From JBFGFG01 sp041627475 (GTDB lineage Bacteria > Actinomycetota > Nitriliruptoria > Nitriliruptorales > Nitriliruptoraceae): DNA of 11,072 nt. Below are positions 1-6,344 of the stretch, in pieces. Under the pieces are notes generated by a model that was not told the DNA's origin, did not search any database, and saw only the letters and a list, made by a program, of their open reading frames with translations. A program made the translations under genes and the position numbers. The stretch covers positions 1-11,072 of the forward strand of contig JBFKQZ010000087.1 in the NCBI GenBank assembly GCA_041627475.1. The letters run 5' to 3'. The first letter of the stretch is position 1; each line of letters begins with the position of its first letter.

Positions 1-1079
1 CCATGAAGTTCTTCCTCTACACGATGGCGGCCTCGGCGCTGATGCTGGTCGGCATCGCCTCGCTGGCCATCCTGGCCGCACCGCCCGAGGGTCTGACCTT
101 CGACGTCACGGTGCTGGCCCAGCACGATCTCGGTTCGACGGCGTCGACGCTGATCTTCCTGTCGTTCGCCCTGGCCTTCGCCGTGGGCTTCCAGCGCCTG
201 GCGTTCCTCGGCATCTTCCTCGGGTTCGCCATCAAGGTCCCGATGTGGCCGTTCCACACCTGGCTGCCGGACGCCCACACCGAGGCGCCGACGGTCGGTT
301 CGGTCCTGCTGGCCGGCGTCCTGCTGAAGATGGGCACCTACGGCTTCATCCGCATCGCCCTGCCGATCCTCCCCGACGGGGCCGCGGCGTTCGCGCCGTG
401 GATCGGCGTGCTCGCCGTCATCGGCATCATCTACGGCTCGCTCTGCTGCCTCGCCCAGACGCAGGTCAAGCGCCTGATCGCGTTCTCGTCGGTGGGCCAC
501 ATGGGCTTCGTGATGCTCGGCATCGCCGCGATGAACGAGCAGGGCATCCAGGCGGCGCTGTACGGCAACATCGCCCACGGCGTGGTCACCGGCCTGCTGT
601 TCTTCCTCGCCGGGTCGCTCAAGGAGCGCTACCACACCTACGAGATCGCCGAGATCGGCGGCGGGATGCTCACGAAGATCCCGAAGTACGGCGTGCTGTT
701 CACCTACGCCGCCGTCGCCTCGCTGGGCCTGCCGGGTCTGGCCGGGTTCTGGGGTGAGTTCTCTGCCATGTGGGCCGCGATCTCGCCCGGCGGCTCGCTG
801 GCGACCGACTACGAGGGCCTCTACATCGCCCTGGTCGTCGGCGCCGCGCTCGGCACGGTCCTGACCGCCGGCTACTTCCTGTGGCTGCTCCAGCGCGTCA
901 ACCTCGGCACGCCGCTGCCGAAGTGGGCCGACGAGAAGCTCGACGACATCATGGCCGTCGAGTACGTCTCGTGGGTCCCGCTCGCGCTCATCATCCTGAT
1001 CATGGGCATCTTCCCGGTGGTCGTCTTCGGCGTGCAGAACGACGCCGTGAACAACCTCGTGAGCGCCTTCACCGTCTGA
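1..1079 (+). CDS. nuoM: NADH-quinone oxidoreductase subunit M (NuoM), 3' part
   Basis: Antiporter-like membrane subunit of respiratory complex I, which couples NADH:menaquinone/quinone electron transfer to proton pumping across the cytoplasmic membrane. The reading frame is open at the left edge, so the N-terminus is missing; the first visible Met is internal, because the family is about 500 residues and only 358 are seen here. Family hallmarks are visible: the segment KVPMWPFHTWLPDAHTEAPT, whose Lys (visible residue 78) matches the essential TM-helix Lys of E. coli NuoM (K234); LLKMGTYG with Lys109 (matching K265); QVKRLIAFSSVGHMGF; and GLPGLAGFWGEF with an acidic residue in the distal half-channel (Glu252). 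Hydrophobic helices run through the whole length. It is followed 46 bases downstream by nuoN in the same direction, the usual end of a nuo operon. Identity is certain; only the truncation by the window limits the call. Confidence 0.97.
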   Translation, partial: MKFFLYTMAASALMLVGIASLAILAAPPEGLTFDVTVLAQHDLGSTASTLIFLSFALAFAVGFQRLAFLGIFLGFAIKVPMWPFHTWLPDAHTEAPTVGSVLLAGVLLKMGTYGFIRIALPILPDGAAAFAPWIGVLAVIGIIYGSLCCLAQTQVKRLIAFSSVGHMGFVMLGIAAMNEQGIQAALYGNIAHGVVTGLLFFLAGSLKERYHTYEIAEIGGGMLTKIPKYGVLFTYAAVASLGLPGLAGFWGEFSAMWAAISPGGSLATDYEGLYIALVVGAALGTVLTAGYFLWLLQRVNLGTPLPKWADEKLDDIMAVEYVSWVPLALIILIMGIFPVVVFGVQNDAVNNLVSAFTV

Positions 1080-1111
1080 CCGACCCTGACCGGCCTGCCG
1101 AGCAGGTCCGC

Positions 1112-1117
1112 GAAAGG
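1112..1117 (+). promoter_or_regulatory. Ribosome binding site of nuoN
   Basis: GAAAGG lies 8 bases before the GTG at 1126. It supports the GTG start, which is followed at once by the typical NuoN N-terminus (MQIDYLAIAPEL). Confidence 0.6.
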
Positions 1118-1125
1118 CACCCGAC

Positions 1126-2610
1126 GTGCAGATCGACTACCTCGCCATCGCCCCCGAGCTGACGCTCGTGGTCACCGCGCTGATCGTGCTCGCGGTCGAC
1201 CTGGTGCTGCGCAGCGACTACAAGCAGCTGGTGAACCCGATCTCGGGCATCGGCGCGCTCGTCGCGATCGGTTTCACCGTGGCCCAGTGGGGGGACAACC
1301 GTTCCTTCCGCGGCCTCGGCGACGAGGACCTCTTCGTCGTCACCGACTTCGCCCTCGTCTTCAAGCTGGTGTTCCTGGTCGCCCTGCTCGCGGTGCTCGG
1401 CATCTCGTGGCGCTACTTCGCCGAGGGGCGCTACTTCCAGGGGGAGTACTACTTCCTGCTGCTGGTGAGCTTCATCGGCATGCTCGTCATGCCGTCGGCC
1501 CGTGACCTGCTGACGCTGTTCGTGGCGCTCGAGACCGTGTCGATCCCCGGCTTCGTGATGGCCGGCCTGCGCAAGCGGGACCTGTACTCGTCCGAGGCGG
1601 CACTGAAGTTCTTCCTCATCGGCGTCCTGTCGGTCGCACTGATGCTCTTCGGCATGAGCCTCGTCTACGGCTACACCGGGACGACCTCGCTGGTCGAGAT
1701 CGCGAACCACCCGGCGCTCGCCGACCCGGAGCCGCTGCTGTACGCCGCGATCCTGCTCGTCATCGTCGGGTTCGGCTTCAAGGTCTCGGCGGTGCCGTTC
1801 CACTTCTGGGCGCCGGACACCTACGCCGGTGCGCCCATGCCGGTCGCCGCGATGCTCGCCGTGGCCTCCAAGGCCGCCGGCTTCGCCGGCCTGATCGCCG
1901 TCACCTTCATCGCCTTCCTGCCGGCCGCCGCCGCATGGGCCCCGATCATCGGTGTGCTGGCGATCATCACGATGACGCTGGGCAACCTGATCGCCCTGCA
2001 GCAGCGCGACATCATCCGCCTGCTCGCCTACTCCTCGGTCGCCCAGGCCGGCTACATGCTGGTGCCGTTCGGCATCGCGCAGGCCGGGGGCGACACGGCC
2101 GCGGCGGTCAACGCCGACGCCGTCGAGGCCGTCGTGCTCTACCTCGCCGCCTACACGCTGATGAACATCGGCGCGTTCGGTGTCGCGATCGCGGTGAACC
2201 GCAGGACCGGCGACCGTGCGCTCGAGGACTTCAGCGGGCTCGGGTCGCGCTCCCCGGTGCTGGCGATCGCCCTGACCACGTTCCTGCTCGCGCTGGCCGG
2301 CATCCCGCCGACGGTCGGCTTCTGGGCCAAGTTCGAGGTCTTCTTCGCCGCGACGGGTGCCGGGACCACCTTCGGCTACGTCCTGGCCGCGTCGGTCGCC
2401 ATCAACTCGGTCATCGCGATGTTCTACTACCTGCGCGTGGCCGCCTCGATGTGGATGGGTGACGTCCGCGCCGGGCAGGCCCGCCTGCAGCCCGGGTTCA
2501 ACCTCCAGTTCGTCATCGTCGCACTGTCGGTCGCCACGCTGGTCTTCGGCATCGTGCCGGGCCTGATCACCGACAACGTCCAGGACACCTCGGTCGTCGC
2601 CGACGGCTAG
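1126..2610 (+). CDS. nuoN: NADH-quinone oxidoreductase subunit N (NuoN)
   Basis: Antiporter-like proton-pumping membrane subunit of complex I, placed directly after nuoM. The complete protein is 494 residues, normal for the family, with about 14 hydrophobic helices. Visible functional residues are Glu136 in LFVALETVSIPGF, Lys219 in FGFKVSAVPFHFWAPDTY, Lys249 in AVASKAAGFAG and Lys402 in GIPPTVGFWAKFEVF; these match residues needed for proton translocation in E. coli NuoN. In the segment LQQRDIIRLLAYSSVAQAGY, the Lys seen before the conserved Arg in many homologues is Ile; I recall hydrophobic residues at this position in other NuoN proteins, so I do not read it as a defect. The start is GTG with a Shine-Dalgarno sequence 8 bases upstream. 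It is the last gene of the operon: a strong hairpin follows 14 bases after the stop codon, and the next gene is convergent. Confidence 0.97.
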   Translation: MQIDYLAIAPELTLVVTALIVLAVDLVLRSDYKQLVNPISGIGALVAIGFTVAQWGDNRSFRGLGDEDLFVVTDFALVFKLVFLVALLAVLGISWRYFAEGRYFQGEYYFLLLVSFIGMLVMPSARDLLTLFVALETVSIPGFVMAGLRKRDLYSSEAALKFFLIGVLSVALMLFGMSLVYGYTGTTSLVEIANHPALADPEPLLYAAILLVIVGFGFKVSAVPFHFWAPDTYAGAPMPVAAMLAVASKAAGFAGLIAVTFIAFLPAAAAWAPIIGVLAIITMTLGNLIALQQRDIIRLLAYSSVAQAGYMLVPFGIAQAGGDTAAAVNADAVEAVVLYLAAYTLMNIGAFGVAIAVNRRTGDRALEDFSGLGSRSPVLAIALTTFLLALAGIPPTVGFWAKFEVFFAATGAGTTFGYVLAASVAINSVIAMFYYLRVAASMWMGDVRAGQARLQPGFNLQFVIVALSVATLVFGIVPGLITDNVQDTSVVADG

Positions 2611-2624
2611 GACCCACCACCCAT

Positions 2625-2668
2625 CGCGTGAGTGGCTCGCCCGACATGCCGGGCGAGCCACTCACGCG
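2625..2668. terminator. Perfect 19-bp-stem hairpin between convergent genes
   Basis: The left arm CGCGTGAGTGGCTCGCCCG (2625-2643) is the exact reverse complement of 2650-2668, with a 6-base loop (ACATGC). It lies 14 bases after the nuoN stop and 16 bases before the end of the opposing hydrolase gene, so it could stop transcription from both sides. No T-run follows on either strand, which is common for hairpin terminators in high-GC Actinomycetota. The structure is seen directly; the function is inferred from the position. Confidence 0.8.
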
Positions 2669-2684
2669 TCAGGCGCGGGGCGGC

Positions 2685-3611
2685 TCAGACGGCCATCACC
2701 ATGTGGCGGACGGCCTTCTCGGCGCGGTCCAGGTCGTCCAGCCACGCGGCGTGGCCGGCCCCGACCCACACCTCGAGCTCGCCTCGCGGCAGGGCGTCGG
2801 CGAGTGCCTGCATCGTCGCGACCGTGCCGAACGGGTCGCCGGTGCCGAACACGACCCGTACGGGGGCGGTGACCTGCCCGAGCACGTCCGGGGGCAGCTC
2901 GAGCGCCGTCATCTGTTCGCGGAGGCCAGCCCCGTTGCCCAGGGAGAACTCGTGGCGGCGCGTGTCGGTGAAGTTCTGGACGGCGACGTTCCAGTCGATG
3001 CCGACGTCCGGGATCTGGCCGGCGTCGATGGCCGCGCCGAGCCCGGTGCTCCGAAGCATCGCCCGCACGCTCGCTCGGCTCGCCGGCAGGCGCGCCGCCA
3101 CGGGTGTGAGCAGGCGGTGCGTCGCGAACCGCATGACCAGCGGCAGCTCGGCGACGGGCGAGCCGAGCGACCAGCCGAAGTGCGTGACCGAGCGCACGCG
3201 GCCACGGTGCGCCGCTGCGGTCCGGAGCGCGAACAGCCCACCCATCGAGTTCGAGACGAGGTCTGCACGCTCGACGTGCAGGCGGTCGAGCACCGCGGCG
3301 AGGAGCCCGTCGGCAAGGTCCGCGAGGCCCGGCAGCGACGGCGCTGGGCGGAGCGGTTCGCTGAGCCCGCACCCGGGACGGTCGAGCAGCAGGCACCGGT
3401 GGTCCTGCAGCCGGGACGCGAGGTCGACCCAGCACGCACCGGCAACCGCGGCGCCGTGCACGAACAGCACTGGCGCACCTGCTGGGTCCCCGAGCTCGAG
3501 CACGCGCAGCCGCGGTCCCGAGGTGCCGAACTGCACCCAGTGCTCGGTCGGGGCCACGCCCCAGTGGTCCCACAGCGCCCACTCGGCAGCCCGGTAGCGC
3601 GCCTCGTCCAT
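2685..3611 (-). CDS. Alpha/beta-fold hydrolase
   Basis: Probable cytoplasmic alpha/beta hydrolase of 308 residues; the substrate cannot be told from sequence. The fold's landmarks are in order: the oxyanion-hole HG in VLFVHGAAVAG (52-53), DRPGCGLS (77-84) as in many epoxide hydrolase, esterase and C-C hydrolase relatives, the nucleophile elbow SNSMGG with Ser122, the acid Asp259 in FGTGDP, and the base His287 in GAGHAAWLDD. The elbow is S-x-S-x-G rather than the usual G-x-S-x-G. No signal peptide or membrane helix is visible. The ATG at 3611 was chosen because GGGGAGG lies 5 bases upstream; the frame stays open further upstream but without a comparable ribosome site. The gene stands alone, convergent with nuoN and divergent from htpX. 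Lipase, esterase, haloperoxidase-like or C-C bond hydrolase activity all remain possible. Confidence 0.85.
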   Translation of the reverse strand: MDEARYRAAEWALWDHWGVAPTEHWVQFGTSGPRLRVLELGDPAGAPVLFVHGAAVAGACWVDLASRLQDHRCLLLDRPGCGLSEPLRPAPSLPGLADLADGLLAAVLDRLHVERADLVSNSMGGLFALRTAAAHRGRVRSVTHFGWSLGSPVAELPLVMRFATHRLLTPVAARLPASRASVRAMLRSTGLGAAIDAGQIPDVGIDWNVAVQNFTDTRRHEFSLGNGAGLREQMTALELPPDVLGQVTAPVRVVFGTGDPFGTVATMQALADALPRGELEVWVGAGHAAWLDDLDRAEKAVRHMVMAV

Positions 3612-3616
3612 GTCGG

Positions 3617-3623
3617 CCTCCCC
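3617..3623 (-). promoter_or_regulatory. Ribosome binding site of the alpha/beta hydrolase
   Basis: On the minus strand GGGGAGG ends 5 bases before the ATG at 3611. It selects this start over upstream in-frame Met codons. Confidence 0.65.
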
Positions 3624-3628
3624 GCCCA

Positions 3629-3658
3629 CCTTGCGCCCTGCGCCGACGCGGCGCAAGG
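3629..3658. repeat. Inverted repeat in the divergent hydrolase/htpX region
   Basis: CCTTGCGCC (3629-3637) is the exact reverse complement of GGCGCAAGG (3650-3658), with a 12-base spacer, so the arm centres are 21 bases (two helical turns) apart. It lies between the divergent starts at 3611 and 3744. It could be an operator for a dimeric regulator or a hairpin in the hydrolase leader mRNA. The symmetry is seen; the role is inferred. Confidence 0.45.
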
Positions 3659-3732
3659 ATCGTGCCACCATGCACATCCGTGGGAACGCGCCGGGGCACC
3701 TGCTCGTTGACACTGGTGCCCAGCCCCGACCC

Positions 3733-3738
3733 GGAAGG
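3733..3738 (+). promoter_or_regulatory. Ribosome binding site of htpX
   Basis: GGAAGG lies 5 bases before the ATG at 3744 but only 2 bases before the in-frame GTG at 3741. The spacing therefore favours the ATG. Confidence 0.6.
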
Positions 3739-3743
3739 CCGTG

Positions 3744-4664
3744 ATGTTCCGCTCCGCCAAGACCTTCGTCCTGCTGGCTGCCCTCTCCGGGCTGCTGCTG
3801 TGGGCCGGGCAGGCCTACGGCGGCAGCGGGGGCCTCGTGCTGATGCTCGGCGTCGCCATGGCGATGAACTTCATCGCCTACTTCAAGTCGGCCGACATCG
3901 CGATCCGGATGGCCAAGGCCCAGCCGGTGGACGAGCACTCGCACCCGGGCCTCGTCGCGATGGTGCGTGAGCTGTCGGACAAGGCCGGGCAGCCGATGCC
4001 CGACCTCTACGTCTCGCCGAGCCCGCAGCTGAACGCCTTCGCCACCGGCCGCAACCCCGAGCACGGCGTCGTCTGCGTCAACCAGGGGCTGCTCCAGGCG
4101 TTGGACGAGCGGGAGCTGCGGGGCGTGATCGGTCACGAGCTCCAGCACGTCTACAACCGCGACATCCTCATCGGCACGGTGGCGGCGATGATCGCGACTG
4201 CGATCACCTTCCTCGCCCGCATCGCGATGTGGGGTTCGATCCTCGGTGGTCGTGGTGGTGATCGCGACGGTGGCGGCGCCATCGCGCAGCTCGCGCTGGT
4301 GTTCCTCGCCCCGATCGCTGCCATGATCATCCAGCTGGCGGTGACCCGGAGCCGCGAGTCGCTGGCCGATCGCACCGGTGCCGAGCTCACCGGCGACCCC
4401 ATCGGCCTCGCCAACGCACTGCGCAAGCTCAAGGCCGGCAGTGAGTCACCAGGGATCCTGCGGCGAGGCGGCGTCCCGGCCGAGACCAACAACGCCTTCA
4501 GCCACCTCTACATCACGGCGCCGTTCGGCGGGAGGCAGCAGCTGGCCAAGCTGTTCTCTAGCCATCCGCCGATCGAGGAGCGCATCGCCGCGCTCGAAGC
4601 GATGGCCCGCGACACGGGCGGCGGTGGTTTCGACGCACCACCGCCCGCCTGGCCGCAGGGCTGA
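3744..4664 (+). CDS. htpX: Membrane zinc metalloprotease HtpX (M48B)
   Basis: Integral membrane protease that degrades misfolded membrane proteins as part of envelope quality control. The protein has 306 residues, a normal HtpX length. Two N-terminal helices (about 7-23 and 29-47) are followed by the catalytic domain: NPEHGVVCVNQGLL (104-117), zinc motif HELQH (131-135) inside GVIGHELQHVYNRDILIG, two further hydrophobic segments (about 143-168 and 180-200) around a Gly/Asp-rich loop, then ESLADRTGAELTGDP (205-219), where Glu205 is the expected third zinc ligand, and HPPIEERIAAL (274-284). Many HtpX proteins have HELSH or HEISH; Gln replaces the Ser here and leaves the HExxH ligands intact. 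Start ATG 3744 is preferred over GTG 3741 because of the ribosome-site spacing. As I recall, htpX often lies near nuo genes in actinobacteria, but here it is separated from nuoN by an opposing gene. The C-terminus ends 6 bases from the next, convergent gene. Confidence 0.95.
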   Translation: MFRSAKTFVLLAALSGLLLWAGQAYGGSGGLVLMLGVAMAMNFIAYFKSADIAIRMAKAQPVDEHSHPGLVAMVRELSDKAGQPMPDLYVSPSPQLNAFATGRNPEHGVVCVNQGLLQALDERELRGVIGHELQHVYNRDILIGTVAAMIATAITFLARIAMWGSILGGRGGDRDGGGAIAQLALVFLAPIAAMIIQLAVTRSRESLADRTGAELTGDPIGLANALRKLKAGSESPGILRRGGVPAETNNAFSHLYITAPFGGRQQLAKLFSSHPPIEERIAALEAMARDTGGGGFDAPPPAWPQG

Positions 4665-4670
4665 CCTGCC

Positions 4671-5420
4671 TCAGTCCCCGGCGGCCTCGTCCACGTCGAC
4701 CTCGTTGCGGATCCAGCGCGTGATCAACGCGAGCAGGCCGAGGAAGAGCACGCCACCGCCGACGGCGAGCCATGGTCCGGCGCTCTCGTAGGCCTCGCCG
4801 AGCAGCAGGCCGACGCCGACGGTGACGGCGAACGCGATGACGCCGCCGACCGTGTCCGCTGTCTGGTAGCGCCAGGCCCCGATGTCGCTGGTCCCGGCTG
4901 CCGCGGCCATGACGGTCGGCGGCAGCGCGGCGACACGGCCGATCACCGCGATCGCGGGGCCGCGCCGGGCCAGCAGTGCGCGGGCCGTCGCGAAGTTCTT
5001 CGGCGAGACGCTCTGCCGCAGCCACCGTGGCCCCTCGCCACGGGCGAGCGACGGGCCGTAGGCCCGGCCGAGGAAGAAGAACGACCAGTTCATCACGATC
5101 ATGAGCGGCGCGTAGGCGAGGAACAGCAGCGCCAGGTCGACGTCGCCGGTCGCGGTGAAGAGACCGCCGCCCCACAGCTGCACGTCCTTGCTCGGGCGCA
5201 CGAGCAGCAGCCAGTAGATGTCGTCGGTGTCGCCTCGCGAGATGCTCGCGACCAGGGGCGCCACGATCGTGAAGAACGAGACGATCGGCACGCCCAGCCG
5301 CAGGCCCGCGACGCTCAGGTGGAACCGGCGTGCGGTGTCGGACATCGCGCCCGCCGGCAGGTGTGACGTGGACGCTGCCTCGCCGTCGACGAGGACCTCG
5401 TCGTCGTGTCCGTCGCTCAC
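4671..5420 (-). CDS. DedA-like (VTT/SNARE-associated domain) membrane protein
   Basis: Polytopic membrane protein of 249 residues, distantly related to the DedA/VTT family, whose members are linked to lipid flipping and membrane homeostasis. A charged N-terminal tail (1-30) is followed by hydrophobic segments at about 38-60, 94-118, 155-177, 188-210 and 216-235. The DedA-like order is visible: RPSKDVQLWGGGLFTATGD (75-93), FFFLGRAYG (114-122), RRGPAIAVIGRVAALPP (152-168), then AAAAGTSDIGAW and a closing Gly-rich helix. At the positions where I align the DedA acidic pair, this protein has Asp79 and Asn111, so the second acid looks lost. The start is GTG at 5420 because GGAG lies 5 bases upstream; an internal Met26 is an alternative. 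It is convergent with htpX and divergent from the next membrane gene. The family assignment rests on motif order only, so it is moderate. Confidence 0.65.
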   Translation of the reverse strand: MSDGHDDEVLVDGEAASTSHLPAGAMSDTARRFHLSVAGLRLGVPIVSFFTIVAPLVASISRGDTDDIYWLLLVRPSKDVQLWGGGLFTATGDVDLALLFLAYAPLMIVMNWSFFFLGRAYGPSLARGEGPRWLRQSVSPKNFATARALLARRGPAIAVIGRVAALPPTVMAAAAGTSDIGAWRYQTADTVGGVIAFAVTVGVGLLLGEAYESAGPWLAVGGGVLFLGLLALITRWIRNEVDVDEAAGD

Positions 5421-5425
5421 TGGCA

Positions 5426-5429
5426 CTCC
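5426..5429 (-). promoter_or_regulatory. Ribosome binding site of the DedA-like gene
   Basis: On the minus strand GGAG ends 5 bases before the GTG at 5420. The frame is open for 46 more codons upstream, but those are Arg/Pro-rich and overlap the start of the divergent gene, so this site decides the start. Confidence 0.55.
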
Positions 5430-5521
5430 GCCGTCGTCGCCTGTCCCGAGTGAACCGTGTTCGTCGTGCTTCCTCGGCGGGACTGGTCGCGGTCCCTCCG
5501 TGGTCGTACGGTGGATCGGTC

Positions 5522-5531
5522 GGGGGAGGGG
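5522..5531 (+). promoter_or_regulatory. Ribosome binding site of the 263-residue membrane protein
   Basis: GGGGGAGGGG sits just before the GTG at 5537 (6 bases after GAGGG). It places the start after an Arg-rich stretch that is also open in this frame. A TACGGT hexamer at 5507-5512 could be a -10 element, but no matching -35 is clear. Confidence 0.65.
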
Positions 5532-5536
5532 TCGTC

Positions 5537-6328
5537 GTGACGGCGACGCAGGCGGCACCAGTCGTGGCAGAGCGGCCGCTCGCGCGACGCGTCCGATGGC
5601 TGTTCGTGCGCGGGCTGGCCTGCCTGGTCGCGGGGACGCTGGTGCTGGGCCTCGGCGGCCGCCTCGTGATGCTGCTGTCCCGACTGCTGCACCCGGACAC
5701 GGTCGGTCGGCTCACCGAGGGCGGCAACCGCATCGGCGAGGTCACGCTCGGCGGCACGCTGGGGCTCATCGTCTTCGGTGGGCTGCTGGGCGGGGTCCTC
5801 GCGGGGGTCGTCTGGGCGATTCTGGCCACGTGGCTGCCGGGACGGTGGTGGGTCGTGGGGCTCGGCGCGGTGCTCCTCGGTGGCCCCTTCCTCATCGACG
5901 GGGACAACGTGGACTTCGTGATCCTCGACCCGCCCGGGATCGACGTCGCGCTGCTCCTGAGCCTGCTGTTCGTGTTCGGTGTGGCGGTCCACGTCCTCGA
6001 CCGCGTCTTCGACGCACGGGTGGCTGCGACGTCCTCCAACCTCGTCATCGGCATCCGCGCGTCCGCAGTGGCGCTTGGTGCGGCAATGCTCGTGCCGACC
6101 TTCGGCTTCTACTTCCTGCGATCGTTCTGCTTCTGTGCGCATCCGCCGTGGCTCACCGGTGCGGCCCTGCTGGTTGCTGCCGGAGCAAGTCTGTGGTGGT
6201 GGGTCGACGACCTGTCGGGTGCTGCGGCTCCCCGCACCGCGCAGACCTGGATGGGACGGATCGGCCTCACGGTCGCCGTGCTCAGCAGCAGCGTCGACCT
6301 GACGACGGAGCTGCTGCTCGTGCTGTGA
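5537..6328 (+). CDS. Uncharacterised multi-pass membrane protein
   Basis: I do not recognise a characterised family. The 263-residue protein has hydrophobic segments at about 22-41, 70-97, 105-120, 136-154, 174-195, 205-222 and 241-262. The most distinctive region is GRLVMLLSRLLHPDTVGRLT (41-60) followed by EGGNRIGEVTLGGTLGLI (61-78) and a Gly-rich helix, then FLIDGDNVDFVILDPPGIDV (118-137). I have an impression of similar TEGG...TLGGTLGL segments in hypothetical membrane proteins of actinobacteria, but I cannot verify this. A Cys-rich FCFCAHPP stretch (197-204) lies between two helices, and a WWW stretch is at 220-222. The GTG start at 5537 has a very strong ribosome site; the frame is open further upstream but that part is Arg-rich and looks non-coding. 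The gene is divergent from the DedA-like gene (116 bases between starts) and convergent with the LMF-like gene (16 bases between stops). Confidence 0.8.
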   Translation: MTATQAAPVVAERPLARRVRWLFVRGLACLVAGTLVLGLGGRLVMLLSRLLHPDTVGRLTEGGNRIGEVTLGGTLGLIVFGGLLGGVLAGVVWAILATWLPGRWWVVGLGAVLLGGPFLIDGDNVDFVILDPPGIDVALLLSLLFVFGVAVHVLDRVFDARVAATSSNLVIGIRASAVALGAAMLVPTFGFYFLRSFCFCAHPPWLTGAALLVAAGASLWWWVDDLSGAAAPRTAQTWMGRIGLTVAVLSSSVDLTTELLLVL

Positions 6329-6344
6329 GGGTGCATCGAATGCG

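Noticed and set aside
1069..2661. A 530-codon open frame on the minus strand opposite nuoN
   Set aside because: It is an antisense shadow of nuoN. Its composition is almost entirely Arg, Asp, Glu, His and Gly with no fold-like pattern, as expected opposite a GC-rich membrane-protein gene.
2628..3710. Long plus-strand open frames opposite the alpha/beta hydrolase
   Set aside because: They start in or next to the terminator hairpin and are Arg/Pro/His-rich. The minus-strand frame has an intact catalytic triad and a good ribosome site.
3707..3712. TTGACA, a perfect -35 hexamer upstream of htpX
   Set aside because: A -10 element at 17 bases would fall on the htpX ribosome site (about 3730-3735), where the sequence is CCCGGA and does not fit. 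No promoter call is supported.
4558..6054. A 498-codon minus-strand open frame across three genes
   Set aside because: It crosses the htpX end, the DedA-like gene and the divergent membrane gene in the wrong frame. It is Arg/Pro/Ser/Thr-rich and without domains.
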